From positions 1 through 64,000 of the forward strand of contig JAGYIQ010000012.1 of the NCBI GenBank assembly GCA_018402565.1: DNA of 64,000 nt, in the 5' to 3' direction. Each line of letters starts with the position of its first letter. Position 1 is the first letter of the stretch. A program made the translations under genes and the position numbers. The DNA comes from Pirellulaceae bacterium. Its GTDB lineage: Bacteria; Planctomycetota; Planctomycetia; Pirellulales; Pirellulaceae. A model generated the notes under the pieces. It was not told the origin of the DNA. It saw only the letters and a program-made list of their open reading frames with translations, and did no database searches. Positions 1-7,609 of the stretch are shown here, one piece after another.

Positions 1-61
1 GGAGGAGTAGGAGTGCCATTTCATTGAGTAGGAGTAGGAGCAAGAACCCGCGTAAAAAAGT

Positions 62-1108
62 TCAACCTGCTCTGGTGGGACGGCTGCCCGAACGAAGGTA
101 CAACCACCAACCGATCGCAATCAATACCAACGTGGCCACGCGATAACCAACCGCGACCAAAAATCCAAAATCAGTGCTCCGCTGCTCGGTCGAAAACGCC
201 GCGTACAACCAACTCATCACCAATTCCTGCGACCCCAACCCGCCCGGCAAGGGGACCGCGCCCGCAATCAAACTGATCGGGGTGATCAATAGGTGAGCAA
301 CCAGCGAGGGAGTGTCCGTCGTCAAACTTTGGGCAATGCAGTACACCGCAACACTGAGACAGACCACGTTGCCCAAGCTCAGTGCAATCGCGCCTCCGAT
401 GGCCGCCGGTCGACTGCGATACAACGGCAACACGCCCGCCAAGTTGTTCGCCAAATCGCGGAGCGACTGCAGCGGCACCCAGCGGCTCCAACGCCGCACC
501 CAGCGTTCCCCACCCAACCACGCGAAGACAGCCCCCAACATCGCCAAGCTAAACACCACCAGCGACACCAACCACACCGTCCGCAAGGCGGTCGTGCGAG
601 CGGCATCGACTTCCGCCAAGCGGTCCCAATCCAGTACACCGCCAATCGAGGCCACGGCCCCGAACATCACCGTCAGGCCAATCCCGCGATCCAGACCGAC
701 CGTGGCCACGGCATGGGCTTTGCGTTCGGGTTGCTGGCGACATAACAAATACGCGCGCCACAGATCGCCACCGGCCACACCAAAACTGATCAACTGAAAG
801 GGCTGGGACATCAAACTCCATCGAATCGCCGTCCCCAGCGGCAAAGGCAGCCGCACCCCCCAAGCCAAGCACCACCAGCGGACGAAGGATAAGAAGTAGC
901 CACAGCTGACCAACCCTCCGCCGACAACTACCCACTCCCAACGCTTCGGTCGCTCCAGCAACTCGCGGACCATAGGGTTCCCAGCCGCTTGGCGGACCAA
1001 CAGGGCCAACAAGCCCACCGAGATCAACAGCTTGATGATCACGACGAACCCAGCGGGCAACCGAGTTGTCACTTGGCCGCCAAGTGATGCGTCCTCCGTG
1101 TCGCTCAT
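62..1108 (-). CDS. LPG-synthase-type integral membrane protein (UPF0104 family)
   Basis: Predicted 348-residue polytopic inner-membrane protein with about eight hydrophobic segments. It carries the family-like motifs GGDLWRAYLL near residues 113-122 and PLPGGLGSQE near 286-295, the latter typical of the lysylphosphatidylglycerol synthase transmembrane (UPF0104/AglD-like) family. Members are lipid flippases or membrane-associated transferase partners; the substrate cannot be read from sequence. The ATG overlaps the stop codon of the upstream AhpD-like gene (ATGA, 1105-1108), so the two are probably translationally coupled. Family confident, function open. Confidence 0.85.
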   Translation of the reverse strand: MSDTEDASLGGQVTTRLPAGFVVIIKLLISVGLLALLVRQAAGNPMVRELLERPKRWEWVVVGGGLVSCGYFLSFVRWWCLAWGVRLPLPLGTAIRWSLMSQPFQLISFGVAGGDLWRAYLLCRQQPERKAHAVATVGLDRGIGLTVMFGAVASIGGVLDWDRLAEVDAARTTALRTVWLVSLVVFSLAMLGAVFAWLGGERWVRRWSRWVPLQSLRDLANNLAGVLPLYRSRPAAIGGAIALSLGNVVCLSVAVYCIAQSLTTDTPSLVAHLLITPISLIAGAVPLPGGLGSQELVMSWLYAAFSTEQRSTDFGFLVAVGYRVATLVLIAIGWWLYLRSGSRPTRAG

Positions 1109-1689
1109 GAACCCGCCGACTCACTGGGCAGCCGTGGCCCCCCGTAACCCTGGCTGTCGATCCCGAAGGCGTCCGCCACTCGATTAAAGAATGCGAACAA
1201 CGCCGTCACGTACACCGCTTCAGCGATCTGGGGTTCGCTCCACCCCACCTCCCGCAGCCCAGCAATATCTTCTGGCGTGGTACGGTAAGCATGTTTGGTG
1301 ACCTTTTCTACCAACACCAACAGTCGTCGCTCCGCTTCACTGAACACCGCTCGACTCAAGTCCTCGGCCAACAAGGCCTCAATCACCCCTTCATCGGCTC
1401 CCTGCGACCGCAGGAAGAATCCATGACTGTCCGTTCAGTAGGGACAGCGATTGAGGACCGAAACATAGGTGGCGATCATTTCTTTGGTACGCACATCAAG
1501 GTGCCCAGGTGAAAAATGCACGCCATCGGAAAACTCCAGCACCTGCCGAAAGAAATCCGGCCGATGGGAAAAACACTTCATGATGTCGGGCACAAAGGAC
1601 CGCTGGCGGAGTTGGCGATAATGATCGTAAACCGCCGCGGCCTCGCCCGTCGCGGTTTCTTCATCGATCCATGGTATATTTCGTGGCAT
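1105..1689 (-). CDS. AhpD-like peroxidase-related protein, probable selenoprotein (CPYU)
   Basis: A 194-residue carboxymuconolactone decarboxylase/AhpD-family protein if the in-frame TGA at 1435-1437 is read as selenocysteine. Residues 1-84 end in NRCPY, the TGA is codon 85, and the same frame continues with TDSHGFFLRSQG to the stop at 1105. Spacing matches the AhpD active site: Glu70, then Cys82 twelve residues later, position 85 where the second Cys of CxxC belongs, and His89 four residues further on. Both halves look like one normal family member. A SECIS-like hairpin lies 18 nt after the TGA. The family reduces peroxides or disulfides through the CxxC pair; a Sec here would make a selenenylsulfide redox centre. 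Overlaps the next gene by ATGA. The alternative is a nonsense mutation. Automatic annotation would split it into 84- and 93-residue pieces. Confidence 0.8.
1398..1417 (-). promoter_or_regulatory. SECIS-like hairpin downstream of in-frame UGA
   Basis: On the minus strand an 8-bp stem (CUUCCUGC paired with GCAGGGAG, one G-U wobble) closes a GGUC tetraloop. The stem begins 18 nt and the loop 26 nt after the UGA at 1435-1437. Bacterial SECIS elements recognised by SelB are small hairpins just 3' of the UGA with G or GU at the start of the apical loop; E. coli fdhF has a GGUC-type loop. Position, size and loop fit. Folding was done by eye. Confidence 0.7.
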
Positions 1690-1766
1690 CGGCTCACCTG
1701 ATCGGCTAAACTTGGCTCCCCGGGGAAGTCGTGAGTGTAACCGTCAAGGTGGGAGACAACCAGACG

Positions 1767-2504
1767 ATGGATTGGACCACAGGCCGAGTCGTAGGGAAGC
1801 GAGTCTGGGCGCCGGGCCTGTTCACCTTGGCAGTCGCGGCCCCACAAGTCGAACCGTTTGAACCTGGCCAGTTCCTCCAATTGGGCTTGGAACAACCCAA
1901 CGGCCACTTGCATCGGCCCTACAGTGTCGCCTCGCCCCACGGAGACGTCTTGGAGTTCTTTGTGGTGGTCGTCGATGAGGGTCGTTTGAGTCCCCTGCTG
2001 TGGCGCATGGAGCCGGGCGATTCGATCGACGTCAGCATCCGCGCCGCTGGTAGCTTCACGCTCCAAAAATGCCCCGACGCCCGGACCCTGTGGCTGATCG
2101 CGACCGGCACGGGCCTGGCTCCTTACATCGCGATACTCCGTCGTCCCGATGTCTGGCGACGCTACCCCCACGTAATCCTGGTTCACGGTGTGCGGCACGA
2201 CTCGGAATTAGCCTATCACGAAGAAATCGCGGCATACAGCGAAAAACACGGTAGCCAATTTGTCTTTCTACCCACGATCTCGCGTCAACAAGTCGCGGGA
2301 GCCCTGTTCGGTCGCATCACGACCTGCCTGCAGGAAGGATCCCTGGAGACGATCGCTCAAGCCAAAATCGATGACCATGCCTGCGTGATGATGTGTGGCA
2401 ATCCCGACATGTTGCGCGACCTGGAAGAACAACTGTGCCAGCGTGGCTTGCGACGCCATAGCTCCCGACAACCCGGGCATCTCGTGCTGGAACGCTATTG
2501 GTAA
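1767..2504 (+). CDS. fpr: ferredoxin/flavodoxin-NADP(+) reductase
   Basis: Cytosolic FAD enzyme of about 245 residues that moves electrons between NADP(H) and ferredoxin or flavodoxin. An RPYS motif (FAD isoalloxazine binding) follows the first beta barrel, a TGTGLAPYIAIL segment forms the NADP-binding site, CGNPDML sits near the C terminus, and the protein ends in LERYW as in the bacterial Fpr subclass. ATG at 1767 is chosen because MDWTTGRV aligns with the usual Fpr N terminus (MADWVTGKV in E. coli); GTG at 1731 would add 12 residues. A GGGAG lies at 1751-1755. It diverges from the AhpD-like redox gene; a shared role in redox defence is possible but not shown. Confidence 0.92.
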   Translation: MDWTTGRVVGKRVWAPGLFTLAVAAPQVEPFEPGQFLQLGLEQPNGHLHRPYSVASPHGDVLEFFVVVVDEGRLSPLLWRMEPGDSIDVSIRAAGSFTLQKCPDARTLWLIATGTGLAPYIAILRRPDVWRRYPHVILVHGVRHDSELAYHEEIAAYSEKHGSQFVFLPTISRQQVAGALFGRITTCLQEGSLETIAQAKIDDHACVMMCGNPDMLRDLEEQLCQRGLRRHSSRQPGHLVLERYW

Positions 2505-2666
2505 CGCTCGACCCTATGGCTGACACAGGCCGAATCTTGCGGTCCTTCGTTCCATATCGCACACCCTGCATATTCGGTCGCCCTTCGTAGTTTCTCCGTT
2601 ACTGCGACCACATTCCCCTTCGGGGGACTCGACCCAACGTCGATACCACGGTTGTGCTATTCGAGC

Positions 2667-2861
2667 ATGACGGATGAACCATCATCTGCTCGACAGTCGC
2701 CACTGTCAGAACCAAACGACGCCGCGACCAAGGACGGACCCCTGGGGAGCGACGTTGACGAATTTGAGGACCGTTCCGCCAACCGCTTGACTTCGGTCAA
2801 ACGCCGCCGGGCTGGACGATTCCAACTAACCCAAATGTTTGCAGACGAAAAACAGATTTGA
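2667..2861 (+). CDS. small hypothetical ORF upstream of csrA
   Basis: Possible 64-residue hydrophilic protein starting MTDEPSSARQS and ending TQMFADEKQI, 16 bp before csrA. It is acidic in the first half and basic in the second (SVKRRRAGRFQLTQ). No family is recognised. It could be a real leader gene cotranscribed with csrA, or simply an open frame in the csrA 5' region. Confidence 0.35.
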   Translation: MTDEPSSARQSPLSEPNDAATKDGPLGSDVDEFEDRSANRLTSVKRRRAGRFQLTQMFADEKQI

Positions 2862-2877
2862 ATAAGGGAGTGTTCCG

Positions 2878-3093
2878 ATGCTAGTGTTGTCAAGGCACCG
2901 AGACGAGAGCATCATGATCGGTGATAACGTGATGATTACCATCGTCGATATTCGCGGCGACAAGGTGCGATTGGGGATCGAAGCCCCCCAAGAGATACCT
3001 GTCCATCGCCAAGAGGTCTACGAGGCCATCAAACGCGAGAATCAAAAAGCCGCTCGCGTTAACCCGTCGGAAATCACGGACATTGGCAAATAG
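2878..3093 (+). CDS. csrA: carbon storage regulator CsrA
   Basis: A 71-residue RNA-binding translational regulator that dimerises and binds GGA-containing hairpins near ribosome binding sites. It begins MLVLSRHRDESIMIGDNV, keeps the conserved MIGD turn, and has Arg44 within PVHRQEVYEAI, the residue that contacts RNA in E. coli CsrA. The start is an ATG preceded by AAGGGAG. It is followed by a strong terminator and faces fliW, which encodes its known protein antagonist in flagellated bacteria. Confidence 0.97.
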   Translation: MLVLSRHRDESIMIGDNVMITIVDIRGDKVRLGIEAPQEIPVHRQEVYEAIKRENQKAARVNPSEITDIGK

Positions 3094-3123
3094 CGCCAAC
3101 GTCCCGTCGCTCGATGCAAAATG

Positions 3124-3147
3124 CGCCACCCTCGGGTGGCGTTTTTT
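3124..3147 (+). terminator. rho-independent terminator after csrA
   Basis: Stem CGCCACCC / GGGTGGCG with a two- to four-base loop, followed by a run of six T residues, about 30 bp after the csrA stop codon. Confidence 0.9.
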
Positions 3148-3178
3148 GATGGATGACAACCGATACTAAGAAGAATGC

Positions 3179-3238
3179 CCACTGGCTCGAAAGTACCACT
3201 GGCTCGATGGTACCACTGGCTCGATGGTACCACTGGCT
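3179..3238. repeat. 17-bp tandem repeat, 3.5 units, between csrA and fliW
   Basis: Units of the form CCACTGGCTCGATGGTA at 3179-3195, 3196-3212 and 3213-3229, plus a 9-bp partial unit. The first unit differs at two or three positions; the other two are identical. It sits in the convergent csrA/fliW intergenic space, just after the csrA terminator. Confidence 0.95.
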
Positions 3239-3255
3239 TTGACGCTGAGGATGCG

Positions 3256-3696
3256 TTAGGCGCTCTTGCGGACCGAGGTCGGCAGTTCCGCCAGTGGGTA
3301 CTGCAGCGGTTGCTCGTCGGCGGTCACGACTTGGCAGCCGACGCGACGGTCCAGATTGATGACGATCGGGGCCCGCAGATTGCAAGTCAAGGTCTGGCCG
3401 TTGCGACTGACCACGGCCAACACCGCGGCCTGCTCTTCCTTGGCCAACGACAGGAGGGCGATCTGGCGATCATCCAACTGGACTTGGTAGCCGCTGACGA
3501 ACCGTCGCGGCGATACCACTGGCAGGGCGATGTCCGCATCCACCATGCTCTGCAGCCAAGCCACCATCGGGTTGTTCAAGTCCGACAACAGGACCCACTG
3601 CTGCTGCGACTCAAAACCGAACAGACCGTAGCGGAAGAACAGAATATCGTCCGATTGGATCTCGACCGTTCCAAATCGCGTTGTCTCCAGTTTCAT
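3256..3696 (-). CDS. fliW: flagellar assembly factor FliW
   Basis: A 146-residue protein starting MKLETTRFGTVEI with the family pattern GLFGFE and, in the middle, LNNPMVAWLQSM, as in FliW. In Bacillus and Campylobacter FliW binds CsrA allosterically and is itself sequestered by flagellin, coupling flagellin translation to secretion. The Met of MKLETT is chosen as start because FliW proteins are about 130-150 residues and begin with this strand; upstream in-frame codons would add about 46 unrelated residues. It is convergent with csrA, its expected target. Confidence 0.92.
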   Translation of the reverse strand: MKLETTRFGTVEIQSDDILFFRYGLFGFESQQQWVLLSDLNNPMVAWLQSMVDADIALPVVSPRRFVSGYQVQLDDRQIALLSLAKEEQAAVLAVVSRNGQTLTCNLRAPIVINLDRRVGCQVVTADEQPLQYPLAELPTSVRKSA

Positions 3697-3832
3697 AACC
3701 AAGCACCGGGGAACGAGGAAAGTGTGTAACGGCAGGGACCACGGAAACTCCGCCCAGCATTGACAAGATCGGCCATCCAGCCAGAATGCTTGAGAAAAAA
3801 CGGCAAAATCGCTACAGTCCGCAGGAGGGGAC

Positions 3833-4438
3833 ATGATCGTCCTGATCGATAACTACGACAGTTTTACCTACAACTTGGTCCATCGCATCGGCGAACTGGA
3901 CCCGGCCTGGGATGTCCGTGTCTACCGCAACGACGAGGTCACGGTCGGCAAAATCCGCAGCCTGCACCCGTCCCACATCATCATCTCCCCCGGCCCCTGC
4001 TCCCCGTCCGAGGCCGGCATCAGCGTCCAAGTCGTCGAAGAACTGCTGGGGGAAGTCCCCCTCCTCGGCGTCTGCCTCGGACATCAATCCATCGGCCAAG
4101 CCACCGGCGGACAGATCGTCCGCGCCGTCGACCTCAAGCACGGCAAGGTCGACCAGATCCATCACAACGGCCAAGGCCTGTTTGCCGGACTCCCCTCGCC
4201 CTTGGTTGCGACTCGCTACCACAGCTTGGTCATCGCCCCCGATTCACTCAACCCGGACTTCGAGGTCCACGCCTGGGCCAACGCCTCCGACGGATCGCGA
4301 GAAATCATGGCCATCAAGCACCGCCAACTCCCCGTCTACGGCCTGCAGTTCCACCCCGAGAGTTTCCTGTCCGAAACCGGCCCAGAACTGCTCCGCGCGT
4401 TCCTGCAGACGAAGCCGGCCACCCAAGGGGCGGTGTGA
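3833..4438 (+). CDS. pabA: glutamine amidotransferase of aminodeoxychorismate/anthranilate synthase
   Basis: A 201-residue class I glutamine amidotransferase that releases ammonia from glutamine for the chorismate-using partner subunit. It begins MIVLIDNYDSFTYNLV, and has the nucleophile Cys81 in GVCLGHQ and His174/Glu176 in FHPES. The ribosome binding site GCAGGAGGGG precedes the ATG. No trpE/pabB partner is nearby, so PabA and TrpG cannot be separated by context; such proteins are often shared between folate and tryptophan synthesis. Confidence 0.93.
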   Translation: MIVLIDNYDSFTYNLVHRIGELDPAWDVRVYRNDEVTVGKIRSLHPSHIIISPGPCSPSEAGISVQVVEELLGEVPLLGVCLGHQSIGQATGGQIVRAVDLKHGKVDQIHHNGQGLFAGLPSPLVATRYHSLVIAPDSLNPDFEVHAWANASDGSREIMAIKHRQLPVYGLQFHPESFLSETGPELLRAFLQTKPATQGAV

Positions 4439-4578
4439 TTTTTCCAGACTCAGGCGAGGCTGCCGATCTCCTGGTCGCTCCCGCGTTTGTCATTTAAACT
4501 GGCTGAGTGGCCACGGTCGGAGTGCCGCCGCGGTTCGCACATCAAGGTCACTCAGTCCAACGCTCGGAGAACACGACC

Positions 4579-5415
4579 ATGAAATCGGCTCTACTGACCC
4601 TTCTCCTGCTGGCGGGCCTCGCTGCCCTGCTCACCCCCACCGCCCACGCCCAGGATTGGGCCAAACAACGCCTCGAAGAGTCCCCCCGCCACGGCGAATG
4701 GGTGGTGTTGGAACACAACGGCCGGAAAGTCGATGCGTTTGTGGTCTTCCCCGAAGTGGCCGAGAAAGCCACCGCTGTCGTCGTCATCCACGAGATCTTC
4801 GGCCTGACGGACTGGGTCCGCGGCGTCGCTGACCAATTGGCCGAAGCCGGCTACATCGCCATCGCCCCCGATCTACTGTCCGGTGCCGGCCCCAACGGCG
4901 GCAACACGTCGTCCTTTGACAGCGTCGACGCCGCTCGCCGAGCCATCTCGAGCCTACCTCCGGACCAAATTACCCAAGATCTGAACGCCTCGGTCGCCTA
5001 CCTCCGCGGACTGCCCGCTTGCAACGGCAAGGTCGTCGTCGCCGGGTTCTGCTGGGGAGGCAGCCAAACCTTCCGCTTTGCCACCAACAACGATACGATT
5101 CAAGCCGCCCTGCCCTTCTACGGCTCCGGCCCCACCGACCCCCAAGACATCGCCCGCATCCAATGCCCGGTCCTGGGCTTCTACGGTGGCAACGATGCTC
5201 GGGTCAACGCCAGCCTGCCCGAATCCGAACGCTTGATGAAAGAAGCCGGCAAGACCTTCGAACCCGTGTTGTACGACGAAGCCGGACACGGTTTCATGCG
5301 AGCCGGTGAAGCGCCCGATGCCAATGACGCCAATCGAGCCGGCCGCGAGAAGGCCTGGCAGCGCCTCAAAGCAGCCATCGAAAAAGTCAGCCAAGCCGAC
5401 GCCCCAACACGCTGA
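4579..5415 (+). CDS. secreted dienelactone hydrolase family protein
   Basis: A 278-residue alpha/beta hydrolase with a signal peptide (residues 1-24, cleaved near TAHAQ). The dienelactone-hydrolase triad is visible: Cys158 in GFCWGG, Asp206 in YGGNDARV, and His237 in EAGHGF. The HEIFGL segment near residue 71 is also typical. Members hydrolyse lactones or esters; export here suggests action in the periplasm on a carbohydrate or aromatic ester, which is inference. The start at MKSALL gives a clean signal peptide. Its TGA overlaps the ATG of the next gene (TGATG). Confidence 0.9.
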   Translation: MKSALLTLLLLAGLAALLTPTAHAQDWAKQRLEESPRHGEWVVLEHNGRKVDAFVVFPEVAEKATAVVVIHEIFGLTDWVRGVADQLAEAGYIAIAPDLLSGAGPNGGNTSSFDSVDAARRAISSLPPDQITQDLNASVAYLRGLPACNGKVVVAGFCWGGSQTFRFATNNDTIQAALPFYGSGPTDPQDIARIQCPVLGFYGGNDARVNASLPESERLMKEAGKTFEPVLYDEAGHGFMRAGEAPDANDANRAGREKAWQRLKAAIEKVSQADAPTR

Positions 5416-6695
5416 TGCGGCTCCAGTCCACTCCCACCAACGAACCCCCTTCCGTGGAGCAAACCGTCACACCCGTCAGCCCCAGCCACTCGCCCCGCCC
5501 CACCACGCCGCCAGCGCCCGAAATCGCTCCCTCGGGGCCGTTGGAGTCGCACTCCTATGCAACGACCGACACCGACGGATCAGCCACGGAAGCGCCAGGC
5601 ACCGTCGCGCTAGCCACCGACGCGTCAGGAATCGACGCGTCAGCCATCGACGCGTCAGCCATCGACGCGCTAGCCGACCGAATGACGTCGGCAGGCCCTG
5701 GGACCACAACTGGAACCCCTGCCGCTGGAACCCCTGCCGCGCACAGCTGTCTCGAGCGGGACCCAGGCGATGATCCCAGCCATGCCACAAGTGGCAGTCC
5801 CAACCGGGGCCTCAGTACGGCTTGGACGGCGGAGCTGTGCCTCTGGTTTACCGCCATTGCCTGGGGTGCCAACCTGCTGGTGGTCAAGTCAGCCCTCGGA
5901 ACACTCAATCCCTGGGTCTTCAACACCTCGCGTTTAACCCTGGCCACCTTGATGCTGGGTCTCCTGGCCTGGATGGAAGTCCGCTGGCGTCCGACCGCCC
6001 CCACCCGGATCCAGTGGACGCCGTTCCTCTGCTTCGCCTTCCTCAACGGCTTCCTCTACCAAGTCTTTTTCTTTCTCGGCATCTCACAAACGACCGCTGG
6101 CAACACCGCCTTGTTGCTGTCTTCCATGCCCATGTGGACGGCCGCGTTTTCGTACCTGTTTATTCGCGAACGCCTGCCGCTCCTGACCTGGGCAGGACTG
6201 CTGGTGACCTTCGGTGGCACCCTGTTTGTCCTGTTGCAGAACACCACGATCGACTTGTCGGGCTCCTACTTGGTCGGCAACGCCTTCATCCTCTGCGGCG
6301 CGATGACCTGGGCCGCGGCCACCGTGGTCAGCCGCCCGTTGCTGCAAACCATGAGCCCGCTACGACTGGCGTTTCTCAGCAGCCTGATCACTATGCCGCT
6401 GCACTTCGCCCTCTGCGCCCCGTTTCTTCCCGAGGCCTGGCCGCAACTCTCGCAGCCCAGCAGCTTGGCCGCCATCATTTACTCGGGCTCCATCTCCACC
6501 GGCATCGCCTACGCCACCTGGCACTACGGCGTCCGGCACCTGGGTGGCTCCCGCGCCGGCGTCTATCAGAACGTCGTTACCCTGGTCGCCGTCGCGGGCG
6601 GTTGGCTGTTCCTCCGCGAAGCCATGCTCTGGCAACAACTGGTCGGTGGCCTAGCGATCCTGGCGGGCGTGATCCTGATGAAGCTCAAACGCTGA
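5415..6695 (+). CDS. EamA/DMT-family transporter with long low-complexity N terminus
   Basis: A 426-residue protein. The last 290 residues hold about ten hydrophobic helices in two EamA halves (for example WFTAIAWGANLLVVKSAL and ITWHYGV-type segments; C terminus GGLAILAGVILMKLKR), typical of drug/metabolite transporters. The first ~135 residues are Pro/Thr/Ala/Asp-rich and contain 5-residue repeats (ASAID) encoded by a 15-bp DNA repeat, so they are probably disordered, or the true start may lie downstream. It overlaps the dienelactone hydrolase gene by one base. Substrate unknown. Confidence 0.85.
   Translation: MRLQSTPTNEPPSVEQTVTPVSPSHSPRPTTPPAPEIAPSGPLESHSYATTDTDGSATEAPGTVALATDASGIDASAIDASAIDALADRMTSAGPGTTTGTPAAGTPAAHSCLERDPGDDPSHATSGSPNRGLSTAWTAELCLWFTAIAWGANLLVVKSALGTLNPWVFNTSRLTLATLMLGLLAWMEVRWRPTAPTRIQWTPFLCFAFLNGFLYQVFFFLGISQTTAGNTALLLSSMPMWTAAFSYLFIRERLPLLTWAGLLVTFGGTLFVLLQNTTIDLSGSYLVGNAFILCGAMTWAAATVVSRPLLQTMSPLRLAFLSSLITMPLHFALCAPFLPEAWPQLSQPSSLAAIIYSGSISTGIAYATWHYGVRHLGGSRAGVYQNVVTLVAVAGGWLFLREAMLWQQLVGGLAILAGVILMKLKR
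5594..5678. repeat. 15-bp tandem repeat inside the EamA gene
   Basis: About 5.6 units related to GTCAGCCATCGACGC (5594, 5609, 5624, 5639, 5654, 5669), encoding ASAID/ASGID-type pentapeptides. Two further 15-bp units (GCTGGAACCCCTGCC) follow near 5713-5742. Confidence 0.9.
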
Positions 6696-6707
6696 TCCGC
6701 AGCGACT

Positions 6708-6890
6708 CTAGTGCTTTGTCACCGTTTAATTTTGGGATCGTGTGGCAAAGGGGTCAGGCGTCAATTGCCGGAACGGCCCTGCGGGTGCTTCGCACAATTG
6801 ACTCCTGACCCGTGTTAGGGTCAGGCTGCCGGACGCCCTGCGGTGCTGCCGATGCCCTACCACACGCCAATGGCTGTGACAAAGCACTAG
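6708..6890. repeat. family A palindromic element, complete copy (CTAG/TGCTTTGTCAC ends)
   Basis: A 183-bp element with perfect 15-bp inverted ends: CTAGTGCTTTGTCAC at 6708-6722 and its complement at 6876-6890. The interior contains GGGGTCAGGCGTCAATTG and CAATTGACTCCTGACCC in inverted orientation, so it can fold into a long hairpin. CTAG at both ends looks like a target-site duplication, as made by transposases with YTAR targets; no ORF inside, so MITE-like. The right CTAG contains the TAG stop codon of thpR (6887-6889). It fills the whole gap between the EamA gene and thpR. Confidence 0.88.
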
Positions 6891-7609
6891 CCGCCCAAGG
6901 GCACGGTCGCTACCGGTCGGTAGATTGGCCCCAATGGCCCTCGCTCGCTGGACAATAGCTTGACTTCACGAACCGTCTGTATTCCAAACTCCACATCCGT
7001 CAGCTCCGCGAACGACTCGGCCGCCGATACCATCCGCTCTTTCCGACCGCCCGGCAAACGACCCAATGTCACGTGCGGATTCCAGGGCTTGGTGTCCGGG
7101 AAAAAACGCTCGTTCAAGTAGGCCTGGACCAACGCCTCGGAGATCGCGGCGAATTGCGGACAAGCCAACCCCCGCACCATCCGCGTTTCACTCGGGTCCC
7201 CTGCATCCGACTCGCCAGCCGCATCCGCCTGCTCCGCTGCCTCCGCTTCGTCCGACGACTCGGCTGCATCCGATTCATCCGCATCACCAGCCTCGGACCA
7301 CTCCTGGACGCCCGCCCACAGGACGCGGGGCCGCTCCAGGTTGGGGAAAGCGCCCAAGCCTTGACAACTGATCGTGATCGGCGGACACGTGGACAAGACC
7401 CGTCGCGCAATCCGAGCGACTTGGTGCGTTTGGTTCCAATCGACATCGCCCAAGAAGCACAAGGTCAAGTGCATCTGGCCCGCCTGCACCCACCGCACGT
7501 CGGAATCCAACCAGGCGTCTTGCCGCGCCAGTCGCTGAATGGCGCGGTCCAATTGACGCGCGATGGCGTTCGACATCTCGACCGCCAGAAAACTTCTTAC
7601 AACAGCCAT
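6887..7609 (-). CDS. thpR: RNA 2',3'-cyclic phosphodiesterase (2'-5' RNA ligase family)
   Basis: A 240-residue 2H phosphoesterase. The two catalytic motifs are HLTLCFLG (about residue 48) and HVTLGRL (about residue 177). Family members open 2',3'-cyclic phosphates in RNA and can ligate tRNA halves in vitro. An acidic Ala/Glu/Asp/Ser insertion of about 40 residues (roughly 118-157) separates the two halves and is not part of the fold. The stop codon lies in the terminal CTAG of the adjoining repeat. Its ATG overlaps the stop of the PfkB kinase gene (TAATG), so the two form an operon. Confidence 0.88.
   Translation of the reverse strand: MAVVRSFLAVEMSNAIARQLDRAIQRLARQDAWLDSDVRWVQAGQMHLTLCFLGDVDWNQTHQVARIARRVLSTCPPITISCQGLGAFPNLERPRVLWAGVQEWSEAGDADESDAAESSDEAEAAEQADAAGESDAGDPSETRMVRGLACPQFAAISEALVQAYLNERFFPDTKPWNPHVTLGRLPGGRKERMVSAAESFAELTDVEFGIQTVREVKLLSSERGPLGPIYRPVATVPLGG

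Noticed and set aside
3179..3238. CRISPR array
   Set aside because: The 17-bp repeats are contiguous with no spacers.
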